Notes: generated by a model not told the origin, from the sequence alone. DNA of 42,566 nucleotides from a bacterium (GCA_021777565.1 JAJYDJ010000004.1:98077-140642); one strand, 5' to 3'; numbered from the stretch's first letter, positions 15,203-24,650 are shown. Numbers and translations: made by a program.

Positions 15203-16480
15203 CTATAGGGGGTAAGCAAATAATGGGATTTCCATTTCATTTCTACTCAGACCTCCATGTTGCCCCTTAGCCTGCTTCAAATATTTATCGCCTCTATACC
15301 ACCAGACTGATTGCCCATTATAAGGGAGAATAATAAGATCTCCAACAATCTTTTTAAAACGATTTGATGGGGTAGCACTTCCGAAAAATCCTTGATCTAG
15401 CAGATCCTTGCTTTTATACACTTCCGCAACTCCATTCAAAGACTGTTCTAATTTTTCTTTTGCTTTGTCTACATAATCAGGCTTTATATATAAAAATAGA
15501 TCTTTGGCTGATCCTCCAGGTAAGATTGGCTCATTATTTGCATTTCTCTTTAAGTAGTCTTCAAACTCAGGGATGATTTTATTAATATATATTGTTTCTT
15601 CTGGATCAAAAACGTCATGTCCATGATCTGCAGTAATCAGTAAAAGTGTCTTTGATTGCTTCTCCCGCACTTTATTTAATAACAATTCATCAATTAGTCT
15701 TAATGTATTGTCAATTTCTAGATCAAGCTCAGGAGAACCCGCACCATATTTATGGGCAATATCATCTATAGAGTTTATATAAAAATAAAAGAACCGTTTT
15801 CCCTGCGCAGGTTGATCAATAAGTTTAGATAGTTCATATAGACCTTCATTTAAGGTGATATAAGAAAACATATTACTGCCCTCCATGAGTACTTTATTAA
15901 ATTCAGAGTTTGCATAACTATCACCCAAGAATGTAAAAGAGGTAATTCCCTCGTTGGCAAACTCCTTATAAACATTTTTTGCAGGATAAAGTTCACTAGG
16001 GGACAGTTGAAATTCTTTTGTTAAATCTACTCTACTTTTATATCCATGCTTAAACTTGATTGGCATAATAATATCATCAGCTTTTTCGTTATACTGCCTG
16101 AATTCAATTAGCTCCGTTTCTACGGGTTCCATGCCACTATTCATTGTGGGAACCGCAGCAGCTGTGGTAGAAGGAAAAACTGAAGTTAGCTTTGACAAGA
16201 CGCCATTCGATGTAAGTTTTTTTACTACTAAATTATCTTTTAATCGTGGCTCAATAAATCTCCAACCCAACCCATCTATAAAGAATAAAACTACGGTGTC
16301 AAATTCGTTACCAAGATTCCCCAGTACATCTTCAGGAAGTTTTTTATCAGACTTTCCAGTCAATATGGATTCTATTGTCCCAATCACATTGCTGAAACCA
16401 TAACTCTCATAAAGTGGTCTGATAAATGCTTTTGAGAATCGAGATTCATCGATAGCCTTTAGCGATTTGTCATTTACCAT
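15203..16480 (-). CDS. Alkaline-phosphatase-fold phosphodiesterase
   Basis: This 425-residue protein has the type I phosphodiesterase/nucleotide pyrophosphatase layout. FFIDGLGW puts the first metal Asp at about residue 69, VFPSTTAAAVPTMNSG at 101-116 holds the Thr nucleophile, SIDDIAHKYG is the middle metal site, and LITADHGHD is the last. There is no signal peptide, so it should act in the cytoplasm, unlike many relatives. It would cleave a phosphodiester, pyrophosphate or phosphomonoester. It is the last gene of the six-gene minus-strand operon, 32 bp after the HIT-like gene. Confidence 0.8.
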   Translation of the reverse strand: MVNDKSLKAIDESRFSKAFIRPLYESYGFSNVIGTIESILTGKSDKKLPEDVLGNLGNEFDTVVLFFIDGLGWRFIEPRLKDNLVVKKLTSNGVLSKLTSVFPSTTAAAVPTMNSGMEPVETELIEFRQYNEKADDIIMPIKFKHGYKSRVDLTKEFQLSPSELYPAKNVYKEFANEGITSFTFLGDSYANSEFNKVLMEGSNMFSYITLNEGLYELSKLIDQPAQGKRFFYFYINSIDDIAHKYGAGSPELDLEIDNTLRLIDELLLNKVREKQSKTLLLITADHGHDVFDPEETIYINKIIPEFEDYLKRNANNEPILPGGSAKDLFLYIKPDYVDKAKEKLEQSLNGVAEVYKSKDLLDQGFFGSATPSNRFKKIVGDLIILPYNGQSVWWYRGDKYLKQAKGQHGGLSRNEMEIPLFAYPL

Positions 16481-16512
16481 AGTAAGATAATACTCCTTTT
16501 ATAGCTAAATCT

Positions 16513-17691
16513 CTAGTTTTGATCTTCAAGAATACTTCTAATTTGTTCTTGTCTAAGATCTCTTTGTAGTAACCATGTCTCGTCAACAATAGGGGCTTTT
16601 TGATAGAAGAACCCTAACGCTGATAATCCATTACCTGTTGAGACTAATCTAGGAGCAAAATAGATACTATCTGGTGTTTCACCTTCTTCATAAGCCATAT
16701 ACATTGTGTAGGCGCACCCCCGAAGGAAGACCCTTTCCGTATTTGATCTTACATCTTCACCAGATTTCAGATTATGGGCAAGAAAAGATAACCATCGTAT
16801 GACTGATTCAGAATTCACCTGATATTCAATTAGAAAGCTAGCTAATCTAGTTTCAGCTTCTATTGTTGACCGCCTACGTGGCATACCTGTATGATCAATA
16901 TCATTCGTATCTATAAAGAGACTTGTAATCTCACCATATAAAGCAACTAAGTTGCTATGAAATATTTGTAAATCTTCATAGAATTGAATATCGTTTAATT
17001 GATCAGGCCTAAATGAAAGCTTTATTCCTTCTGAACGTCCTAAATCAATACTTGTAAATGAAGAAGTACCTCGTACCAAATGCTCCTGTATAGAGGGAAC
17101 CTCTAATAAGTTCGTAATGAGAGTGTTAAATGGGTCATCCATATAGTCTTGAAATCCTTTGGAAAGAGTAGAGCTCCTTACTTCTTGCAATGTTGAAGCT
17201 TCATGCTCGCTAATAGCAAATGCATGAAAATGCAAATCAGGGAGTGACTGCACGTGAACTTTCTTACCAAATACAGACTGATCATAAATAGGATCAACAT
17301 GGAAACTAGTAGAAATCACATGAGCTCTAGTTGGAGTTATTTCACTATAAGCATGATGTAATGCAAAAAGTTCCTGGAAGGTTCTCTGCAACTCGTGGGG
17401 AGATAGCGCATCAATAGAGTTTACTGTATCATTCTCCCGAGCAATATATAGCATATTATCTAATCCAGGTTCTGCAATATATGGATTCCTTTTGGGGAAT
17501 AAGTAGGCACCAAGTGTTGCAGAAAGATCTCGATATAAGAAAGATGCCTGTTCCAATTGGGCTTGTCCTCCTTCAATCCTACGTCCTTGTTCATATAAAG
17601 CATCACTGGTTGACATATTACCCTTCGGAACATCACCAATGGTGATCATTTTATATCTGCTCTCTGGTGAATGGGATAATAACTCTATCAC
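16513..17691 (-). CDS. HIT/GalT-like protein, tentative
   Basis: This 392-residue protein has SLPDLHFHAFAI at about residues 149-160, which resembles the HxHxH active-site strand of HIT/GalT-type nucleotidyl transferases, although the third His is Phe. A preceding ALSPHELQRTFQELFALHHA helix fits the helix that comes before that strand in HIT proteins. The C-terminal 200 residues are unknown. If the assignment holds it would transfer or hydrolyse NMP on a nucleotidylated compound. Its ATG overlaps the stop of the phosphoribosyltransferase gene by four bases. Confidence 0.55.
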   Translation of the reverse strand: MIELLSHSPESRYKMITIGDVPKGNMSTSDALYEQGRRIEGGQAQLEQASFLYRDLSATLGAYLFPKRNPYIAEPGLDNMLYIARENDTVNSIDALSPHELQRTFQELFALHHAYSEITPTRAHVISTSFHVDPIYDQSVFGKKVHVQSLPDLHFHAFAISEHEASTLQEVRSSTLSKGFQDYMDDPFNTLITNLLEVPSIQEHLVRGTSSFTSIDLGRSEGIKLSFRPDQLNDIQFYEDLQIFHSNLVALYGEITSLFIDTNDIDHTGMPRRRSTIEAETRLASFLIEYQVNSESVIRWLSFLAHNLKSGEDVRSNTERVFLRGCAYTMYMAYEEGETPDSIYFAPRLVSTGNGLSALGFFYQKAPIVDETWLLQRDLRQEQIRSILEDQN

Positions 17692-19040
17692 ATTGAATCC
17701 CCCTTATATGCATCAAAAAGTCTCCATACGTATATTTTTCTTAACTGATAATCCTGTTTAATCGACCTAGCTATTGGGAGAGTGCCAACCGATGTTTGAA
17801 AATCTGGATGCATAAAGTTTGCAATATACGCTGATCTTCGTTCTGCAGAACTTCGTTGTTTATAAATAACTCTATAAGGATCAATTTCAACAAAGCTTAA
17901 CCTAACTGAGTCTGCTCCTAAATCTACAAGTGTGTCATGAATAAGCTGCGCTGTTTGACCTGAGTTTGCGTTATCCTCGACAACCTGAATTTGTTTTCCA
18001 ATAATTTCTGCTTCATGACGTAGTAGGTAAGCTCTTAGCTGCTCGTCAGAAAAAGCTTCAAACGAATTGATAGTTGTAGAATGTAATGAAAGAGGTACAT
18101 ACAGGATTGGTAAATCTTTGCCATTGAGATGACGGTATGCCATTTGAAATGCAATTGCTGTTTGAGTCCCACCACTGACAAGCGCTAAGAGCGTATCTGC
18201 AATATATCCCTGTCTGAGAGTTTCCTGGATATGTGCCATGATACGCAAAGGATGATCTACTTCCTGCACCGTATATTGTCTATAGTTTCTATCCTGTTGA
18301 GATAAAAAACTAAGCAAATCAGTAGTTTCCTGTTGTAACTGAGTAAAGTCTAAATCTTTGTCATATTCACGCCCAAGAAATGTTTGATAATACATCCTTG
18401 TTGCTATCTCTGCCAATTGAATAGCATGTTCCCTATATGCATGATATAAATCATCTGTAATAAGGTTTCCAAAACGTTCAGGATAAGTTAAAACATGTAA
18501 GGCAGTTAACGCATGTTGTTTGAAGTAATCAACCACACCTAGTAACCCAAGCAGGTCGTCTTGAGACGCGGTATTTCTATCAAAATGATGGATAACATGC
18601 AATGCGTCCACCATATCTCTCTGCATTATCTCAATCTTGCTTTGTGAGTCAATAAATTCTGGGTCAACAGCGACATAATAACTCTTTCCACGATTTTCAA
18701 CCCTTCCTCTATGATCATAATGCCTGGACTTGTGTTCAAAAAAGTCTAATATCGATTGATCTGTTATGCCATGTGGCAATATAACAGCTCCTGTTAGCGG
18801 TTCGAATTGAGTGGCAAGATCAACTTCTTTAAGGCTGGGCAATTCTGTTCCCCAAAAAATGGAAGAGTGAATATCACTTTCCAATTGAGATACTCTTTGC
18901 GCTAACAGTCTATCTGTCTCCGTAACTAATGAGTAAACATCTACATGGTCAGCTTGCAAAGAATATTGCTGAGAATCTTCAGGTGAGATTGGCCAGATAT
19001 TAGTTCTTACTACTTCTTGTTCATGAATTCTTATACTCAT
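17688..19040 (-). CDS. Protein with C-terminal phosphoribosyltransferase domain
   Basis: This 450-residue protein ends in a type I PRTase-like domain (about residues 270-400). LLALVSGGTQTA matches the PRPP pyrophosphate loop, and QVVEDNANSGQTAQ (T at about 363) matches the PRPP-binding motif of two acidic residues followed by SG-x-T. The N-terminal 260 residues are helical with His-rich patches and are unknown. PRTases swap pyrophosphate of PRPP for a base or amine, or run in reverse. It lies third to last in the operon, overlapping the HIT-like gene by 4 bp and 4 bp after the APH-type kinase gene. Confidence 0.7.
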   Translation of the reverse strand: MSIRIHEQEVVRTNIWPISPEDSQQYSLQADHVDVYSLVTETDRLLAQRVSQLESDIHSSIFWGTELPSLKEVDLATQFEPLTGAVILPHGITDQSILDFFEHKSRHYDHRGRVENRGKSYYVAVDPEFIDSQSKIEIMQRDMVDALHVIHHFDRNTASQDDLLGLLGVVDYFKQHALTALHVLTYPERFGNLITDDLYHAYREHAIQLAEIATRMYYQTFLGREYDKDLDFTQLQQETTDLLSFLSQQDRNYRQYTVQEVDHPLRIMAHIQETLRQGYIADTLLALVSGGTQTAIAFQMAYRHLNGKDLPILYVPLSLHSTTINSFEAFSDEQLRAYLLRHEAEIIGKQIQVVEDNANSGQTAQLIHDTLVDLGADSVRLSFVEIDPYRVIYKQRSSAERRSAYIANFMHPDFQTSVGTLPIARSIKQDYQLRKIYVWRLFDAYKGDSM

Positions 19041-19044
19041 AAAC

Positions 19045-20112
19045 TTATCTCCTTACTTGTTGCTGCAGTCGGGGCACTTCACTACGAATACTTTCTCCAA
19101 CAGTATCATTAAAAGATTCATCGGATGCTCTTCCTCTAATGAGTCCAAATACAAATGATGATAATGTATTATCAATATTAAATATGTTGATTCTTGCTTG
19201 AAGTAAATTAGGCGAATGAAGTAGTGTTCTAGCAAAATCTGCACTTGCCCATCCCAGTGCTTCTCTAGCAGATATATATGCATCAACTAATGCAAGTTTT
19301 TGTTCTGGTGAAAGTGGTGGTCTATATCTATCTGGCCTTGTAGGATCGGGGAGCTGATTAGAAGATAGCATAAGCAGTTTTTCAATATCTGCGTACCAAT
19401 CGCCGCCATTAATGCCTTGCTCAAAATCAATTATCCCAATACTCCCATTATCAAGAAGCAAATTTTGGTGTCGTAAGTCTCCATGAATAGTACTCGCAAC
19501 TTCGGTATCATTTACAGCAATATTAAGTATAGATTCTCCATACGCAATTATTTCCTCAATTCTTTGAAGATCGGCTGCATCTATGTGTGTGTCTCCTTCT
19601 AAGGATGAGAAAAACTCTTTTAAGTGATGAAAGCGTGTAGCAAAGTACTCCCGTAAAGGAGTGGTATTCTCATGTCCGTGATGAAACTCTGCAAGCCATA
19701 AAGTTAATTGTGAATATGTTCCATACCCCAATCCATCAAATGATGCTTCAGTAAGAGTCTGCCCATGAAGATAGGTTTCTGCCCAATAACTTACAGGGAT
19801 TCCTTGATAAACTTGGTCTCCCTCTGCAGTTACTGATGGAGTACGAATACCATGACTAACAGGTAGTGAATCGTAGAGTGCTTTTATTTGCCTTCCTTTT
19901 GACGGATAAATCCATCGATTGGCAATCATTATTTCTGATTCTGTTGAAAGAATAAGAGGTAGAGTAGCGTGTAGCACTTCATCATTACCACGTCTCATGT
20001 TAATATGCACATCCCCATGGCCAATAGTCGAGTATTGAGATAATTCTTCTGCACTATATGGAGTAACAGACGTTAAATATTCTATAATTTGTTCTCTGCC
20101 TTCTAGTTTCAT
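19045..20112 (-). CDS. APH-type small-molecule kinase
   Basis: This 355-residue protein has the aminoglycoside phosphotransferase/choline kinase catalytic pair: IHGDLRHQN (about residues 209-217) with the catalytic Asp, and GIIDFEQG (about 226-233) with the metal Asp. Family members phosphorylate hydroxyls on sugars, amino acids or antibiotics using ATP. It is in an operon with a nucleotidyltransferase and a PRTase, so a sugar- or nucleoside-like substrate is plausible. The N-lobe glycine-rich loop is not obvious. It starts 2 bp after the NDK-like gene. Confidence 0.78.
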   Translation of the reverse strand: MKLEGREQIIEYLTSVTPYSAEELSQYSTIGHGDVHINMRRGNDEVLHATLPLILSTESEIMIANRWIYPSKGRQIKALYDSLPVSHGIRTPSVTAEGDQVYQGIPVSYWAETYLHGQTLTEASFDGLGYGTYSQLTLWLAEFHHGHENTTPLREYFATRFHHLKEFFSSLEGDTHIDAADLQRIEEIIAYGESILNIAVNDTEVASTIHGDLRHQNLLLDNGSIGIIDFEQGINGGDWYADIEKLLMLSSNQLPDPTRPDRYRPPLSPEQKLALVDAYISAREALGWASADFARTLLHSPNLLQARINIFNIDNTLSSFVFGLIRGRASDESFNDTVGESIRSEVPRLQQQVRR

Positions 20113-20114
20113 AA

Positions 20115-20648
20115 TTACCTTTCTGTAAAATTTAACAATGCATTATATTGAAATGCTAAATCATCATAATCAGGTGCATGAATATGATGTAATGCTACAT
20201 CAATAGATGCAAGGCCATTAATAATGGTATATCTTCTAATGCCTATCTCAGCTCTAATCTCACGTTTGATCCGAGCCAATGCTTCATGTGCATCTTGTGA
20301 ATTAACAGGATCGTTTAGAACAAAAGCATAGGCAAAGTCAGCGTGAGTACCGAATAAATGCCTATTTAACATAAGCCATGCATAACTATGTGGTTTTTCT
20401 GCAACAACAGGATATATGTATCTCCCCATGAGTTCAAAGTTATTAACTTCAGCTTCTCTTCGAACGCTCAATCCATGATTTGCAATTGATGCACGAATTT
20501 CATCGAGATGTTGTATACCCGAGGGTAGAACGAGAAAAAAAGGTAGTGGCTCAGTTTGATAATCACGTAAGGGAGGAAGCTCACCAAAGTATTGTTCTGG
20601 TACGTCATTGAGGTGAATTATAGTTACATCTGCATGTTCCAGGCTCAT
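20115..20648 (-). CDS. NDK-like fold protein
   Basis: This 177-residue protein has FFLVLPSGIQHLDEI (about residues 37-51), which looks like the first strand and helix of nucleoside diphosphate kinase. The C-terminal part IDVALHHIHAPDYDD (about 149-163) aligns with the NDK end where the catalytic His (in NDK, GNxxHGSD) is followed by a ligand-binding stretch. It could be an inactive or altered NDK-like domain. Its ATG overlaps the stop of the upstream nucleotidyltransferase by 4 bp, so the two products are probably made in step. Confidence 0.5.
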   Translation of the reverse strand: MSLEHADVTIIHLNDVPEQYFGELPPLRDYQTEPLPFFLVLPSGIQHLDEIRASIANHGLSVRREAEVNNFELMGRYIYPVVAEKPHSYAWLMLNRHLFGTHADFAYAFVLNDPVNSQDAHEALARIKREIRAEIGIRRYTIINGLASIDVALHHIHAPDYDDLAFQYNALLNFTER

Positions 20649-21484
20649 ACAAAGTCATCCCTTCTTACAAGTTTTTGTAGCCTCTCATTAAGAATTTCTC
20701 CTTTAGAATTAAATGGATAGATAAGCTCGTCTTTTGATTCCTCTCGTGCGTATAATACATAACAATTATCATTAAGATCTACAAGATCATCTAAAGGGAA
20801 AGGGAATGGCGTTTTATCTATTTTCCCTTCTACCATAATTTCCTCTGGTCTAAGGTTAAACACACTTGTGGGGTATGATCGCAGTTCAAAGAATTCTCCA
20901 GGTATCTTCTTTTCAAAGTTATGATTAATCCTATTAACTACTCTGGGCAGACTGCTTTCAAGCTCTCTAATAATTGCACGCTTTAATTTACCACCCCTCC
21001 ATGGATATTCTGGATTTTTCTTAATCCACGCTTCAGAGTACATGGAATTTTGCTTATAAAATTCATTAAATGCTTTCTGTTTTCTATTGATCCATTCGTA
21101 ATAATAATTAGGAGAATGCATATTCTCGGCTAACCATTGAACTAGTTCGATGGATCTGTCCTCCAAAGTTGACTTAACTCTCTCAGCAATATCTTGAGGA
21201 TAGGGATCTTTAGTTAAGACCCAAATATCTAAGTCTGAAGAACGTGACGGAAAGATTCTTCGCCTCTGCTTATTTAAGATTAATTTGTATGCCTCATTGT
21301 AAGCATTAGCATTTATTGTTGCTTTGGGATCTGGCAGTTGAAGGTTTTGAGTAAAGCTACCTGTTATTAACACTCCTAGGACATCTTTGTCTTGATCACA
21401 AACCTCCTTTAGAATGAATAAAAACTTTTGATATTCGTTTTCATCAAAGATTGATTGCAAAATAGATTCATTAACGTGTCTCAT
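20645..21484 (-). CDS. Nucleotidyltransferase-fold protein 2
   Basis: This 279-residue paralogue of the protein at 14349 has VLITGSFTQ with GS at about 42-43 and SSDLDIWV with the two metal Asp residues. Both proteins also share RRRIFPS, YPWRGG-LKR-IIREL and FNLRPEE. I placed the start at ATG 21484. The 39-bp longer reading from 21523 would begin upstream of the predicted transcription start, and the paralogue's N-terminus aligns with MRHVNESILQS. It is the first gene of a six-gene operon that ends at 15203. Confidence 0.78.
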   Translation of the reverse strand: MRHVNESILQSIFDENEYQKFLFILKEVCDQDKDVLGVLITGSFTQNLQLPDPKATINANAYNEAYKLILNKQRRRIFPSRSSDLDIWVLTKDPYPQDIAERVKSTLEDRSIELVQWLAENMHSPNYYYEWINRKQKAFNEFYKQNSMYSEAWIKKNPEYPWRGGKLKRAIIRELESSLPRVVNRINHNFEKKIPGEFFELRSYPTSVFNLRPEEIMVEGKIDKTPFPFPLDDLVDLNDNCYVLYAREESKDELIYPFNSKGEILNERLQKLVRRDDFV

Positions 21485-21493
21485 GTAAATAAC

Positions 21494-21523
21494 ATTATAC
21501 ATCCAATTAACTTGCCACATCAA
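21494..21523 (-). promoter_or_regulatory. Promoter of the six-gene operon
   Basis: On the minus strand TTGATG (21523-21518) and TATAAT (21499-21494) are separated by 18 bp. Transcription would start about 21487, 3 nt before the ATG at 21484. The promoter interlocks with the one for the HD gene. Confidence 0.6.
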
Positions 21524-21540
21524 CCTATATTAGTTATACT
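21512..21540 (+). promoter_or_regulatory. Promoter of HD/HelD-like genes
   Basis: TTGCCA (21512-21517) and TATACT (21535-21540) are separated by 17 bp. The -35 abuts the -35 of the divergent promoter, so the two promoters share their spacers. Confidence 0.6.
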
Positions 21541-21560
21541 CCAGTTACTAAATAACACGT

Positions 21561-22706
21561 ATGGCATATGAGGCATTATCACCACGAAGTAGAGAAAGAT
21601 CCCTATTTGAGGGAGATATCGTAATGGTTTCGCATGAGAGAAGAGAAGCTGTACCAATTGTTCCGTATCTTCTCAATCAGGAATCTACCCCAGAGCAAAT
21701 TTTATCCGCATTTATGCCTACTAGTGAGTGGATCTTTCCTGCCAGTCAAGCTGACTTACTTAATCAATCCGTCACAGATGCAATGAGTACCGTCTTAACT
21801 ACCACAAGAGATCTGTATCTTTTAGCCCAGCAATCTCTAGAGGGCGTAAACTGGTTTGGATATAATGATCATGGACCTGCACACATAAGATCTGTTGCTG
21901 AACGAGTTAACTATTTAGCTAACCGATTACACATAGCTGACAGCCCACATATAATTGCTTTAGTTGCTGCAGGAGGGCATGATTTAGGAAATCTTATTTC
22001 GCGTGATATTCATTCTTTTATTTCTTCTTCTGTTCTTTTTCGTGTTTTCCCAAATTTATTAAATACTCCTGAACAAGCCAGAGAAGTAAGGAAGACTATA
22101 GAACTTCATGACGGGCTTGTTTATGACAAAGTAGTAGCAGGCTTACAAACTCAAGGCTTCGAGGGAGAACAGTTCATTTCTCGATTTAGAGAGATAGCTG
22201 GTACACCAGGACTGCTATTGCTCATAGCAGATAAAACCGACATTGGAAGACATAGGGTCAATAGAAAGGCATTGTCTCCTGCCGCAATTGATAGGCATGC
22301 TCATTCTGAACTAAATTTATTATTTGAGACACAAGCTGTCGACATAAATCCTAATGATGGCACATTCAACTGGGAGATAGAGTTTAGCCAGCTTGTGCAT
22401 GATGTCGATATGCCAAGATTTGCTGGATTAGTTCTTCCAGCGGATGAAAGGCATCTATATGCCTCTAAACGAGTAGTAGTATCACAAGACAGTTCAGAAG
22501 CAGATTTTAATAAAAGCATTGAGCTTTTGCTCAATAAATCCAGATCAAGAATAAATATCGCTCTCCTTTCGGCTTTTGCATTAGATCAGCGAGTACAGCA
22601 AGCAAATATAATAATTCACCAAATAAATTCCCAAGGTGAGCGAGAAGAATATATACTTAATATGAGAAGGGAAGAGTTTGTGGCTTATATGCTAGAACAA
22701 ACATAA
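21561..22706 (+). CDS. HD-domain phosphohydrolase
   Basis: This 381-residue protein has the HD superfamily metal sites: H104 and H108 in NDHGPAHIRSV, the HD pair in AAGGHDLGN at about residues 140-141, a downstream IELHDG, and an Asp in IADKTDIGRH (about 216-225). Family members hydrolyse phosphomonoesters or diesters of nucleotides, including alarmones and cyclic dinucleotides. No (p)ppGpp-synthetase domain is present. It is divergent from the nucleotidyltransferase/kinase operon and leads directly into the HelD-like gene (21-bp gap), so it may degrade or process the product of that operon. Confidence 0.78.
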   Translation: MAYEALSPRSRERSLFEGDIVMVSHERREAVPIVPYLLNQESTPEQILSAFMPTSEWIFPASQADLLNQSVTDAMSTVLTTTRDLYLLAQQSLEGVNWFGYNDHGPAHIRSVAERVNYLANRLHIADSPHIIALVAAGGHDLGNLISRDIHSFISSSVLFRVFPNLLNTPEQAREVRKTIELHDGLVYDKVVAGLQTQGFEGEQFISRFREIAGTPGLLLLIADKTDIGRHRVNRKALSPAAIDRHAHSELNLLFETQAVDINPNDGTFNWEIEFSQLVHDVDMPRFAGLVLPADERHLYASKRVVVSQDSSEADFNKSIELLLNKSRSRINIALLSAFALDQRVQQANIIIHQINSQGEREEYILNMRREEFVAYMLEQT

Positions 22707-22727
22707 GACAATTATTTTAATAAACAG

Positions 22728-24548
22728 ATGAGTGATACAAATACTTCTAAACCACATATAACCTTAGATTTATTAGCTCTTGCAAGGGAGCATGTTGACC
22801 AGGTAACAAATAGTATTTCTGCTAAAAAAGATTTTGTTGATACACAGATAACTTACTTAAGAAAACGTATTATACATGCCCGCGGAGACGACAGAGATCA
22901 ATTCGAAGGAAGGTTGCTTCATGAGTTAGAAAATCAACGCATGATGGAAACTCAGATACAGTCTCCTTACTTTGTGCGCTGCGATGTTCACCTAGATGGA
23001 GAGCAACAAGCCAAAATTTGGTACTTTGGTAAATTCCCATTTCTTTCAGAATCAATCTATTCATGGGTTACACCAGCGGCAACAATTCGCTTTGAATCAC
23101 CTGGTAGATTTAGATACACAACCCCAGAAGGTGAAGACATTACTGGAGCATTGCTACGTAAAGATCAATTTCTGATTGTAAATAAGAAAATCCTTTTTAT
23201 GGCGACTGAGAATAAAGAGCAACAAAGAAAGTTAGTGTACCAAGAGTACTTTTCTCAAAAGAAAGATAGTTTTGCGTTAACAGAAATTGTGGAACAAATG
23301 GAAAAGGCACAGGATACAATTATTCGAGCACACCACAGAGGATCATTTTTAATATCTGGCCCTGCTGGTTCAGGAAAGACTACTCTTGCACTTCATCGGG
23401 TCGCATTCTTAGTACAATCACCAGATACATCCGCTTTATTCCCTGAAAAAGAAATAATTATTTTTGTTCAGGACAGAGTCACACAAGAGTACTTTGCGAA
23501 ATTACTTCCATCACTTGGTATTTATGATGTATCAATTACAACATTCGATCAATGGGCCATGAGCATTTTAGGGCTTACAAATGTGTCATATGCTATGAGA
23601 TCTTCTACGTCACTTGGCGAACTTGAGCTAGATGCATATGAATTTGCTAAGTATCAGTCAATGAAAGAGATTAAAAGTTATCCAACGAATCTGTTAAGGG
23701 TATTCGATTATTTAGAACAATGTTATGAAAAAGAATTCACTACTGAACAAAAAGAACTCTTTAAAAAACAAAAAAAAGCATTAATTCTAGATAGATTTGA
23801 TCTAACACTTCTTTTGAAAGCTACATTAAAGACAAAAGATAAACTCACTATACAGAAGGAGAAGTTCACACGCACTGCAAGTGGCAAATATACAAAAAAA
23901 CTGACTGATAAGGATGTTTCTTTTGCTCTTATGGTCATTGACGAAGCAGAAAATTATCTTCCAGAGCAGTTACAAATCTTCAAATCATGCAGCAATAAGC
24001 AAACTCAAGCGATCATTTATGTCGGTGATCTTGTCCAACAGACACTTCCATTCACGATTAAACAATGGGCTGACATTGAAGAAAAGTTTGACGATGAAAG
24101 GAAAGTAGTTCTTCAAAAGGTATATAGAAATACTAAACAAATCCTTGAATATATTAAAAGCCATGAATATGAAGTTGTTATTCCAGAAGAAGCTCGTGGA
24201 GGCGAAATGGTTGAAGAAATCGCAGAATCAAAAGTTAAAGAGCTGATTATTAACAAGCATATCAAGGATACAAGTATTGGCATACTTGCACAGTCTGAAC
24301 AATCCCTTGGTAAATATCGAAGGCTTCTGGATAGTTATAAAAATGTACATTGCTTCACTATCAATGAAGCTCAAGGAGTTGAATTCGACACAGTATTCCT
24401 GGTATCACCTCATAAGCCTGAGGATAATACGCATCATACTCAAAACAATGAGTTAATTAAAGAAAGAGAAAAGGTTAATCGCGACCTATTATATGTTGCA
24501 TACACACGAGCTATACAAAAGCTGTATATTGTAAAAGCTATATCATGA
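22728..24548 (+). CDS. HelD-like superfamily I helicase
   Basis: This is a 606-residue UvrD/Rep-type SF1 ATPase. The N-terminal region with YFVRCDVHLDGEQQ-like strands (about residues 80-105) recalls HelD/helicase IV proteins. SGPAGSGKTTL at about 210-220 is Walker A. MVIDEAENYLPEQ is Walker B, YVGDLVQQTLPF is motif III, KVYRNTKQIL is motif IV, NEAQGVEFDTVFL is motif V and LLYVAYTRAIQKLYIV is motif VI. HelD-type proteins act on RNA polymerase or on DNA in repair; which applies is unknown. It lies after the HD gene and is the last gene before the island's right border. Confidence 0.85.
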   Translation: MSDTNTSKPHITLDLLALAREHVDQVTNSISAKKDFVDTQITYLRKRIIHARGDDRDQFEGRLLHELENQRMMETQIQSPYFVRCDVHLDGEQQAKIWYFGKFPFLSESIYSWVTPAATIRFESPGRFRYTTPEGEDITGALLRKDQFLIVNKKILFMATENKEQQRKLVYQEYFSQKKDSFALTEIVEQMEKAQDTIIRAHHRGSFLISGPAGSGKTTLALHRVAFLVQSPDTSALFPEKEIIIFVQDRVTQEYFAKLLPSLGIYDVSITTFDQWAMSILGLTNVSYAMRSSTSLGELELDAYEFAKYQSMKEIKSYPTNLLRVFDYLEQCYEKEFTTEQKELFKKQKKALILDRFDLTLLLKATLKTKDKLTIQKEKFTRTASGKYTKKLTDKDVSFALMVIDEAENYLPEQLQIFKSCSNKQTQAIIYVGDLVQQTLPFTIKQWADIEEKFDDERKVVLQKVYRNTKQILEYIKSHEYEVVIPEEARGGEMVEEIAESKVKELIINKHIKDTSIGILAQSEQSLGKYRRLLDSYKNVHCFTINEAQGVEFDTVFLVSPHKPEDNTHHTQNNELIKEREKVNRDLLYVAYTRAIQKLYIVKAIS

Positions 24549-24650
24549 ATGTTCTAGTAAATAGTTAGTTTTGAATAAGTATCTGTGCCTGCTGAAAAGT
24601 GTTATATAATCTAATACAATATACCTGTAGGGTGTTCCATTCTGGGAACT

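Noticed and set aside
24631-24641. GGTGTTCCAT block also found near 7992
   Set aside because: An 11-bp match (with one preceding G) inside otherwise unrelated sequence; too short to call a repeat or attachment core, and it would put the junction inside the recombinase gene.
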